Below, one piece after another: positions 34,946-43,757 of a stretch of 43,757 nucleotides of DNA. The notes below the pieces were generated by a model. That model was not told the origin of the DNA. It saw only the letters and a program-made list of their open reading frames with translations, and did no database searches. How positions within the stretch are numbered: position 1 is the stretch's first letter; the number at the start of each line of letters is the position of its first letter. The position numbers and the translations under genes are program-made. Origin of the DNA: Lojkania enalia. Lineage: Eukaryota; Ascomycota; Dothideomycetes; Pleosporales. The stretch spans positions 17,939-61,695 of the forward strand of contig ML986793.1 in NCBI GenBank assembly GCA_010094045.1. Direction: 5' to 3'.

Positions 34946-36794
34946 ACATATTCTACTATCGAAGCGGCTAAACTATTAAAGCGGCTACTTTTTCTTAGTA
35001 TAACAAACACTATATATAAAAAGTTAATTTACTTAATACTAATAAGAGATTTTACGTATAATATACTTTTATCTAATTTAGAATTTTCTCTACTATCCTT
35101 TTAGCACGTATAAGCGTTATGTCCAGTCTTACTATAGTTACTACAGTAGCGTTGAGCTGGTTAAGCCCTTTCTTAAGTATTAGTACTACGAGTCTTCTTA
35201 AAGGGCTGAGAGCTTATAAATACTTTAGTAGCTATATATAAAGATCTCTTACTATATAATACTATACTACTATACTGAATATACTTTCTTTTACACGTTT
35301 TACACTTAGTTACTTCTTCTAATTACCTTTTAAGCTTAGAGTTGCGAGTTTAAAGAAGTATATTTTAATATAGTATTAACTCAGTACCTTTTATAAGCTA
35401 TAAGAATCTTTCTTATACCTTTTTTAGTAATTATATAAAGGACTTTCGTATAAGTATTAATTGTAACCTAAATTTATACGTATTACTTAGAGTTTTAGAC
35501 TACTAAAAGTCTTCTTATAAAAGTAGTTCTAGTAGGGTATATAGTTATATATTAAGGCGATCTAATATAACCTACGCGTTTAGAGGAATAATTCCTATTA
35601 CTTTAAAGGCTTTTTAATAGTTCTCGTACGTAAATACGTTAAAAAACGCGTCCTTAAAGGCTAGAAGGAAGCCTTCTTTATTAATATAGTAGACGCGTCG
35701 GCGCGCTAAATCTTATATATACTATAAGTACTTTAGCTTTAATAGTAAGAAGTAAACTATATTAAAAAGCTGAAGTATATATAATAAATAAGAAGGTATA
35801 TAAAGTATTAGAATCTTTTATATAAGGTAGTAATCTTTAAATTCCTAGTTAAGGTAGCTTTTATAGCCGTTTAAAATAAGTAGCCTATATAACTCTATCT
35901 AACGCATTTTTATATACTTATTAAAGTACTGTAGCTACTTAAGACTAAGCGTATTATTTATCCAGCCGTTTTTAAAAACTAAAATTTTCTAATTATATAG
36001 TATATCTGCTTCTTTATATTATATAGAGATATAGACGCGTCCTTTATAAATAATAAATAGTAGGGTCGCGTATATAGTAGCGTAGATACTCTAGATAACT
36101 ATAACCTACTTATAATTACCTAGCTGTATAAGAGTAGGCTTTATATAATATTCTAAACCTATAACAACCTTTATAGTATTAATAATATCTATTTAAAAGC
36201 CTATCTTATTAAAGTTGTAGATATTATTATTATATATACTATATTTCGCAATTATATTCTATACAAGCTTAAACTACATATTAATAACCTCTAGATTCTC
36301 TTATTTTATTCTTTAATAATCCTTTACTTAATTAAAGGCTATTTTAAGCTTATTTATACGCGCTATAAATTGTTTAGGCTAATTCTTTTCTATAAGTATT
36401 CTACTACATACGCCCAATAATTTATCTACTATATCTACTACCTTATATAGCTGGGGCGCAAATCCTTATAAATTAAGGTTAAGAATATATTGTACGATTA
36501 TTTGTTCTTCGGTTACTATAAGCTTCTAGCGATTTAGTTATATATAAGGGCGAAATACGATTCTATAAAGTCGAGTAGAAAGTCATTAATATTATATATT
36601 AAAAGCTATAGCAGCGCGTTACACGCTCTTAAACTGGCCTGATTTATACGCTTGTAAGGTAAGCTCAATTCTACCTTCTTATTAAATTAATAGAAGGTCG
36701 TATTATAGATTTATTATAGTTCGTACGTAGTGTTTATAATACTAAGAAAAAGTAGCCGCTTCGATAGTTTAGCCCTTTCGATAGTAGAATACGT
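34946..36794 (-). mobile_element. Fot1/pogo-like transposon, family A copy 2 (1849 bp)
   Basis: This is a complete element inside the LTR of Gypsy-A copy ii, with TA at 34944-34945 and 36795-36796. The empty site is visible in the LTR of copy i near 34223-34226. The left TIR has two 15-bp motifs, CTATCGAAGCGGCTA (34956-34970) and CTATTAAAGCGGCTA (34973-34987), 17 bp apart. It is related to 753-2601 in opposite orientation. Confidence 0.92.
35080..36560 (-). pseudogene. Fot1/pogo-like DDE transposase relic (family A copy 2)
   Basis: This is the reverse-strand counterpart of the relic at 1020-2480. The C-terminal knuckle relic lies at about 35100-35160 (the minus strand reads RYCSNYSKTGHNAYTC; here Gly-His is retained). 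The three catalytic blocks lie in mirrored positions near 36195-36225, 35865-35890 and 35760-35790. Stops are TAA/TAG. Confidence 0.82.
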
Positions 36795-36884
36795 TATAAT
36801 ATTTTAATATTTATATATAGTATATAGTAATAGAGTTAACTATTTAAAGTATAATTAACTAACTATATATAAATATCTATAATA

Positions 36885-38751
36885 TTATATTATATTATCT
36901 ACTATTATATATTATAGATAAGAACGCGCTTATTAATATATTTAAAAAGATCTAAAGTAAACTAGACTCTTTATAGTAGAAGAATAAGATACTAGTAGAA
37001 GCCTTAATAACTTAGAAGAACTACTATAAGTTAAATCTTAAAGCGATATAAAGAGAATTTAGTAGCTACTAAACGGTTACTCTTCTACTAGCTACTAGTA
37101 TATTAATAGTAATAAAACTATTACCCGCCCTTAGCCTAACTTAACTTATAATTCTAGCTTTTAAATAGATACCTATATTAACCTCTAATCTACCTAAAAC
37201 TATATATAACCTATATTTCCATTTTTACTATTTATATAACCTTCTAATATTTTCTAGTAAATGTTTAGAGCTTTTATACTTTATTAGAAAGCTCTACTAT
37301 AAATTAGAAGGAAATACTAACTAATACCTAACTTAATATATCTACCTTCTATATATCTATTCCTACCTAAAATAAGACCTAGTAATATTAGTTAACCTAT
37401 TAATAGATAAGAGTATTAACTCTATAGATAGCTTAGTCGCCTTCTTAGAATCTACCTATAGTAACTAGAATAAGGAGACTATAGTATAGAGTAAGCTAGA
37501 GACCTTAAAATAAGGCTAAAGTAGGTTTTTTACTTACTTTACTAAATTCTAACGCCTAATTATAGATACTAAACTAAATAAGACTAGATAAATTATATAT
37601 CTCTAATATTCTCTCTTTAATAAGCTCTACTATACTATAATAGGTATTATAATACCTAGCACCTTAAATAACTATACTAACCTAATTTCCCTATATAATA
37701 TTAATCTATATTATCTATTTAGTAACTACTATAAATAACTAAAGTATTATACTACTTATTAAAAGGACCTAAATACTATAGAATTTAATACTTCTAGCTA
37801 TACGCCTGTAAGCTTTAATAAATAAGAAAAGTACCGCTATAAAAGACGCTATTATAAATATAATAGTAAGAGATATATTTTACTAGACTATAGCACCCCT
37901 CTATTATTAATCTATTAAGAGTCTTAGAGCTCTACTATACCTTATAGGTTCTACTCTTAATTCTCTAACTGATCTTTTAACTAATTTTTAATACGTTTAT
38001 TATCCTATAAAAAAAGCTATTATTTTTACTCTTAAATATAGCTAGTTTTACTAACTAGAATGCTGCTAAAAAGTTCGTTCTAGAAGTAAGTTACTTTTTA
38101 AGACTATACCTATACTAAATCTTTATATACTTATAAAACTAGCTTTTATAAAAATAGTTATAAAACTATTAGATTCTAGCTCCTTTCTTAATCTATTAAA
38201 ACCTAGTCTAGTAAGATATTAATATTCTTATTAATACTAGGACTACTAGTTATAACTATATTTATAAAAATTTTATATATATTTTAAAACTCTAAAAGAT
38301 ATAACTCTTATATAATCTATATCTAACTAGTTTTAATAGAAAAGTCTTTTATAGAAGAACTATCTTCTACTTAGTTATTTTAATCTTTTAACATCTAAAC
38401 TATTTAGAGATAGTATATTTTTATATAACTATACTAGAAAAATTCTAGTTAATTTTAAGATAGTTATAGATAGATAAATATTATATAAACCTAGACTATA
38501 AAAATAAATAGCTAGTCTTTACTACTAACTAATATTTAATTTAATACTTATAATCTACTAGTACTATTATCTACTAATAGGCTAGCTAAACGGTTATTAA
38601 AGACTATAAACCACCTAAATCTAATATAAAAGGAGATTTTAAAGTAACTAATTTATAACCCCTATATAACCTAAAGCCTAAATAGTATTATTTAAAGTTC
38701 TATCTATTAAGATATATCTAATATAATTACTAGCTATCTAAAATACTATAC
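36885..38751 (+). pseudogene. Gypsy-A gag-protease relic (copy ii)
   Basis: This plus-strand frame begins shortly after the 5' LTR. Gag by position covers about 36950-37900. A basic Tyr/Lys/Arg-rich segment near 37830-37880 may be the remains of a nucleocapsid knuckle but does not fit CCHC clearly. The protease region (about 38040-38560) ends with YINLDYKNKQLVFTTN-like sequence (about 38480-38525, stops read as Gln), which matches the xxIDWxxxxLxF pattern at the end of retropepsin domains in fungal gypsy elements. The frame is full of TAA/TAG. Confidence 0.65.
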
Positions 38752-38844
38752 TAATATAATCTACTACTAAGCGGTTAAAACTACCGAGTGGTTAGTAACC
38801 CACCTAATTTTAATTTTAAAGTAGGATATCTCTATAGCTATTAA
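38752..38844. mobile_element. Left end of a Fot1/pogo-like transposon, family D
   Basis: At 38752 Gypsy-A copy ii stops matching copy iii, right after a TA. The new sequence starts ATATAATCTACTACTAAGCG and contains CTACTAAGCGGTTA and CTACCGAGTGGTTA, two direct motifs 17 bp apart, the same layout as the TIRs of families A, A' and B. Only 93 bp are present before the next gypsy LTR begins at 38845, so the rest would be beyond that element. Confidence 0.55.
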
Positions 38845-39540
38845 TGTAACGATGCAAAGAAATCGTTCTACGAAAAGCTTTATATATAACCTTATCTCAA
38901 AGCTTTTTACTTATCTTATCCTACCCCCGGTTCTACTCCTTTTCCCTTCCGTATATAGTTGCACACTCCCTTATAAGTAGCTTAGTAGTTCTTCTATATC
39001 CTTTCGTACAAGGCCTATAGGTGTTAATAGAATTTCTAGGTTCCTGAACCCCTATGTACTCCTATATACCTCTAAGTAGATTCGTACCGTATTCGGACCT
39101 ATTATCTTATCTACGCTATTATATTATATAGAAGAATTTAATACTACTAGTAATAGCCTCTTTAATAATATCGCATCGATTGTTTATTTAAATATATCTA
39201 AGTCTAAGATACGCCTAATTTAGTTTAGGTTATAATACTTATACACTATTATATCAAATTATTTAGTTACCTAGATAGGATCTTAGAGATCTCTTATTAA
39301 CCGAAGCCTTTAGGTTTAGAACTTCCTATCCCCTACGATTAAGATTGCCTTTAGAAAAGCCGCGTAGAGTGCGCCTAGGTAGAAACTTAGAGACTACTAA
39401 TAACCTATTAGAATCGGAGGCAACCGCCGATATCTAACTATAATTTACCTTCTAATTCCTATACTAGAACCGATACATGTATAAGTCATAGTAAGAGTAA
39501 GCTTCTATCTACGTGTGTAGAACAACTGTTACCTCCTATA
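38845..39540 (+). repeat. Gypsy-E 5' LTR (right end uncertain)
   Basis: The left end is set by TGTAACG at 38845. The right end is an estimate: non-coding, C-rich sequence continues to about 39540, before a GC-rich stretch (39540-39575) and the start of gag-like sequence near 39620. Confidence 0.45.
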
Positions 39541-39619
39541 GGGGGCCCTACGACAGGCGGACCCCTCTCTATAAGGCCTGTAATAAAGAACCTATCTAAT
39601 TTAGAGAGAAATTAGAGTA

Positions 39620-40900
39620 AACTAACTCTTAAGAAATAAATCGCAATTTTATAGAAGGAGATTATACGCTTAATATAATAGAGAACTATTAGTCCTAATT
39701 AACCTCTGTAAACCACCGAATCAGAACTAATAATACGCTGGGAAACTTTTGCGACTCCCTTAGTAAAAAACCTCTTAGCTATCCTTAAGCCCTTTTAAGC
39801 CTACCTTACTAAACGTACGCCTAAGATCGAAAGCTTTATAGATAGTAACAAACCTATATTTAAATAATAGTAAGCCTCGATCCTAGACTAACTTAAGATT
39901 AATACGGATTACTATCGGACAGAGCATGCACGTATAGCGTTAGTATAGGGATATACCTCTAGTACTGTAAAAGGGTATCTAGAGCTAAAATATCTAGCTA
40001 AATTAGACTAGTATTAGTTTAAAAATGCTAAAGAAATAATTTTACTTCTATAATCGTATTTTATTATAGATAATAAAGAGATAGAGGCGCGATAGACGTT
40101 TCAGGTCCTAAGGATGAATAAGAGAGAAGCGTTCCTAACTTTTAAAGCTTGCTTTATTAGTACAGCTATTAGAGGATCTGTACCCTAATCTAAGTGGTTC
40201 TTCTACCTATAGGATAAGATTCTCCCCAGCCTAAGGATACTAAACCTTAGCTTTAAGCTTATATAAAAAGGCTCCTTTAACGTTATAGTCGCCTACTTAA
40301 CAGCCTACGATATAGAAAGGAGGAGTATTCTTAACCTTCTAGAATAAACTGTTAGCCTACAAGTTGCAGCTAAAATAAATTTAGATTAGTACTAGAAGAC
40401 TTCTAAGAGTTTATCTAAAGTAACCTACGATCTAATACTACCCTAATCTACCCTAGTATTAACACCTCATTCTACTATAATCGCTCTCTAATAATCTAGC
40501 AAGACTCTTATACTTAAAAGGTATACGACCCTAGGTAATTGCTATAATTATAGTAAACTAGGATACTTTGCAAACAAATATACAGTCCTTAAAGTATAAG
40601 AGATAGAGGTTAAATAAGAGAAGATTGAGGAAGAAGAGTTCCTAGATGTAAGTAAGTACTACTTAGATGGTTCTCGGGTGGGAAATAGAGACGCCTAGGA
40701 AAACTCTCCGTCTTAGGCTTAAGTAAGTACGACTTATTAAACATCGATTTATTATATTTGTTTGGAGGAAAGTACTTCTAAATCTCTACTATTCTATATT
40801 TAAAAGGCGTTGGTGTACAACTAAACGCCCTTATTAATACGGGCGCCTAAAGCTTCCTATTCCTTAATTCTACAGTAGTTAGATTACTCTCCTAAACTCT
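39620..40900 (+). pseudogene. Gypsy-E gag and protease relic
   Basis: The plus strand encodes a gag whose nucleocapsid knuckle is clear at 40540-40581, reading CYNYSKLGYFANKY, that is CxxCxxxGHxxxxC with RIPped Cys and His codons. The capsid region lies at about 39900-40420. The retropepsin site follows at 40827-40847, reading ALINTGA, from an original DTGA with Asp now Asn. TAA/TAG stops interrupt the frame, but fewer than in Gypsy-A. Confidence 0.8.
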
Positions 40901-41449
40901 ATATATATCGATATAGCGCTTACCCTTTAAAATTACTATTAAAGGTTTTTAGGACCGAATCTAAACCCTAGTTAATTAGTATATCCGCTTATACCTGTAA
41001 ATTAATAGGAGAACTATCTAAAACTGCCTATTTGTTATTATAGATCTAAATACTTAGGATTGTATTATTAGCATTAAATAGTTATATTATTTTTAACTCC
41101 TGCTAGATACGGATAAGAATCGGATTATATAGCCCTCTAAGTATCCTACTACTTATAATTCTTCACCTCCTCTTCTTATGTAATTAACTTAGCCAGCACA
41201 TAATAAGGAAGTAGAGCTAGATATCCAGCAACGCGACGCTCTATAGGAAAAGAACTAGTATTAGTAGTCCCGCAGTCCAACTATCTATTATATTAAAGGT
41301 CTACTAAGACTGCTAAAACTATATTAGTCTTTTATAACCTATAGTTTAAATAAGCTTAGAGCTCCCGCACGCCCGTATAAAATAAAGTCTAAACCTAATT
41401 CGAAGAAAGTCTATTCTCCTATTATTACTCTTATCTTAGCTAATACTTT

Positions 41450-43000
41450 CTACTTTAATATAAAGAGGAAAGAGAACGAGTTTTTCTCTACGTCTCTATA
41501 CGAAATTAAACAGCTGATTAAAGATAAGCAAGCCCTAGAGCTGGAAGATAAGGCTAAAAATAAAGTACTAGTAAATCTCCGATTACTATCTAAATACTAT
41601 AGATATTAGGATATATTTAGTAAAACTGCGGCTTATTAATTACTAGAACACCACCCTTATAATTATAAGATTGTCCTTATAGAACCCCTCCCTAATAGTT
41701 ACAGCCTGTTATATAAGTAGAATATTAAGGAGCTGGAGGCAACTAAAAAGTATATTATAGATAATCTATAGTATAGGTATATTAAGTAGAGTCGGAGCTC
41801 CTTCGTATCTCTAATTCTTTACGTCTATAAACTTAATAGTAACCTATATATCTGCGTAGATTATCGTAAACTTAATACTCTTACCTATAAAAACGTATAT
41901 CTAATACTACATATAGATAAACTCCTATCTAAACCTACTAAAGTAGTAATTCTTACTAAGTTTAATATTCGCGCAGCTTTTAATAAGATTAGAATAAACT
42001 CTAGTTCTAAAGAATATACTACCTTTTAGACTTGATACGGAACTTACAAGTATAAAGTTCTACCTTTTAGATTGTATAACAGCCTAATAACTTACTAGTA
42101 CTATATAAACGATGTACTAATTAACTACCTGAATAATTTCTATATCGCTTATCTAGATAATATTCTTATCTACTTAGAAGACAAGGTGATATATACTATC
42201 TATATTAAGAAAGTTCTTAAAAGATTACGTTAAGTAGGGTTATAAGTTAATATTAAGAAGAGCGAATTCCATATTACCCAAACTAAATACCTTAGCTACA
42301 TCCTCTTAAATAAAGGCCTTAAGGTTAACCTAGAGAAGGTAGAAGTACTGTATAACTAGCAGCTATCTACTACTATAACAGGTGTAAAATCCTTCTTAGG
42401 TTTTACTAGATTCTATTAACAGTTTATACCGGAATTCTCGCGTGTTATAAAGCTAATTATTATACTATAGAGCCTTATAACCCCTTTTATATAGACTTTA
42501 GAATATAATATTATCTTTAAGAAATTAAAGTTAGCCCTGTTAAGTATACCTATACTCTACTACTTTAACCCTACGTTAGAAATAAAAATGGAAACTAATA
42601 CCTCTAATAGAGTAGTTGTAAGAGTACTATTATAAAAACATTCTAATAGAAAATAGTACCCTATAGTATTCTACAGCAAGGTTCTATCCGGTTCGGAACT
42701 AAACTAGGAGATCTATAATAAGAAACTGTTCGCAATTGTTACTGCGTTTAAGTAATAGAGGGTAGAACTTACTTCGGTAGCTATTAGGACTCTAATATAT
42801 ACCGATTATTACTTACTTAAATATTTTATAACTATAAAGGTACTTAATACTTATTAAGTTTATTAGACCGAGAAATTAGTTTAGTATTAGTTCCGAATTA
42901 AGTATACTCTAGGTAAGAATAATACTAGAGTAGATATCCTTAGTTATTACGAATAAGATGTAGAAAACTTAAAAGCAGTTTAAACTAACAACTAGTTAAA
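41450..43000 (+). pseudogene. Gypsy-E reverse transcriptase and RNase H relic
   Basis: RT blocks on the plus strand are ICVDYRKLN (41850-41876, fully retained), a TKFNIRAAFNKIRI segment (about 41955-42000), and AYLDNILIY (about 42147-42173, YLDD with the second Asp now Asn). An ITGVKSFLGFTRFY segment (about 42375-42420) marks the RT-RNase H connection. RNase H follows, with IKMETNTSNR (about 42585-42615) and ELNQEIYNKKLFAIV (about 42695-42740). This block set and order are typical of Ty3/gypsy. Confidence 0.9.
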
Positions 43001-43757
43001 AGTCCTATTTAGATCGCATCGACTTTACCCCCGAATTAATACCGAATTAGCCTAGTTCTATATTACCTAAATAACAACTTAAGCGGCTATACTAAACGTT
43101 ATTAAAGGCTAGGAGCAGGTTATATTACTAGACTCTCTAGAGTTGATTAATGTATTACTATAGAAAAACTAAGCCTCCATTACGCAGGAATATATACTTT
43201 TACCCTACAAGTATCGGATAGAGAATAGACTACTCCTTTATAATAATTACTTATATATCCTATTAGATTCAGGCTTTTACACGCGACTTATACGAGAGAC
43301 TTATAACTAAATATCCTCCATACACCTAAACACTACTAAAACCTATTAGTTACTATCTTAGAAGTACTACTAGAAGGGTATAGAGGCTACTTGTAAACGA
43401 TATATACAGAATTACATCCTATACTATAAAGCTTATCTAATACAAACCCGAACCCCAAGTTTTATCTACCTACTTCCTATACTAAATTAACTAATATAGT
43501 ATCTGTATATTAACTTTAAGAATTTTCCTATAGATAAATCCAGATATAATTAGATTATAGTGGTAATTAATCACCTATCTAAATAAGCAGTATCTATTCC
43601 CTACTATCGTATAATTAACGTACAGGGAATAGCTAAATTATTTATTTAATAGGTATACTACTTTAGCTATACGCTTAAAACTATTATTTTAGACTAAGGA
43701 CCTTAGTTTATATCTAGTTTCTAGTCTGAATTCTGCTGTATCTTAGGTATAAAGATT
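43000..43757 (+). pseudogene. Gypsy-E integrase relic, truncated by window edge
   Basis: The N-terminal zinc-binding domain is visible at about 43300-43430: YYLRSTTRRV, then CKRYIQNYI-type sequence, the relic of HHCC. The catalytic core begins with INFKNFPIDKSRYNQIIVVI (about 43510-43570; first catalytic Asp now Asn) and reaches TIILDQGPQFISSF (about 43680-43720), where the second catalytic Asp is retained. The frame runs off the window end. Confidence 0.85.

Larger units (their letters stand above)
34731..38751 (+). mobile_element. Gypsy-A copy ii: LTR, gag and protease
   Basis: The 5' LTR is 34731-36884, split by a 1849-bp DNA transposon. 215 bp plus 88 bp give the standard 303 bp. The internal region 36885-38751 holds gag and protease, collinear with copy iii in reverse. 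It stops at TA (38750-38751), where another transposon end begins; copy iii continues uninterrupted at the equivalent site (about 4550). It inserted into copy i in the same orientation. Confidence 0.85.
38845..43757 (+). mobile_element. Gypsy-E: Ty3/gypsy retrotransposon, 5' LTR to mid-integrase
   Basis: The element starts with TGTAACGATGC, an LTR start that still has its TG. The plus strand then carries gag, protease, RT, RNase H and the first part of integrase, truncated by the window edge. Many CpG, TpG and CpA remain compared with Gypsy-A, so it is probably a late insertion. No second LTR is present, so the LTR's right end and the target duplication cannot be set. Confidence 0.85.

Noticed and set aside
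1..43757. AT-richness suggesting a mitochondrial genome or plasmid
   Set aside because: No mitochondrial genes, tRNAs or rRNAs; content is nuclear LTR and Fot1/pogo elements with RIP, which acts in the nucleus.
1..43757. Centromere-like AT-rich DNA
   Set aside because: RIPped transposons are common at fungal centromeres, but nothing in the sequence alone distinguishes a centromere from other AT-rich heterochromatin.

Overview
The window looks like nuclear DNA of a filamentous ascomycete (Pezizomycotina). It is very AT-rich, TpA is everywhere, CpA/TpG are scarce and CpG is spared, which is the signature of repeat-induced point mutation (RIP). I found no intact gene, tRNA, rRNA or host gene. 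Almost all of it is nested transposable elements whose reading frames carry TAA/TAG stops where Gln or Trp codons would be, so every coding region is reported as a pseudogene. RIP has also removed most ATG codons, so ordinary ORF calling sees almost nothing.

Left part (1-10069). 1-646 is the 3' end of a plus-strand Ty3/gypsy copy ('Gypsy-A', 303-bp LTR) carrying the tail of a Fot1/pogo-like transposon. It abuts a minus-strand Gypsy-A copy (647-8589) that contains two 1849-bp Fot1/pogo-like elements (753-2601, 6415-8263) and a 1196-bp non-autonomous LTR element (3085-4280) with a 73-bp tandem repeat. Gypsy-A in turn interrupts the integrase of an older chromodomain-bearing gypsy ('Gypsy-C', 8590-10069, resuming at 32606).

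Centre (10075-32600). One giant minus-strand Ty3/gypsy element ('Gypsy-G') has 126-bp LTRs and a TTTAG target duplication. Its own sequence is about 13.1 kb once three later insertions are removed: two 1872-bp Fot1/pogo-like copies (13249-15120, 15790-17661) and a complete 5654-bp Ty1/copia element (21371-27024, TSD CTATT). In transcription order it holds about 2.6 kb of extra 5' sequence, gag, protease, RT, RNase H, integrase, and then a roughly 1,200-codon frame I do not recognise, in the position where envelope genes sit in some retroviruses. This is the most unusual object in the window.

Right part (32606-43757). The end of Gypsy-C and a copia integrase relic are followed by two plus-strand Gypsy-A copies, one inside the other (34011-34730, 34731-38751). 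The second is interrupted by a Fot1/pogo-like element (34946-36794) and by the end of another (38752-38844). A further Ty3/gypsy element (38845 to the window edge, plus strand) runs from its 5' LTR to mid-integrase.

Most boundaries come from exact copy lengths, target-site duplications or comparison with an uninterrupted copy in the same window. Domain calls come from reading translations by eye, with no database search.
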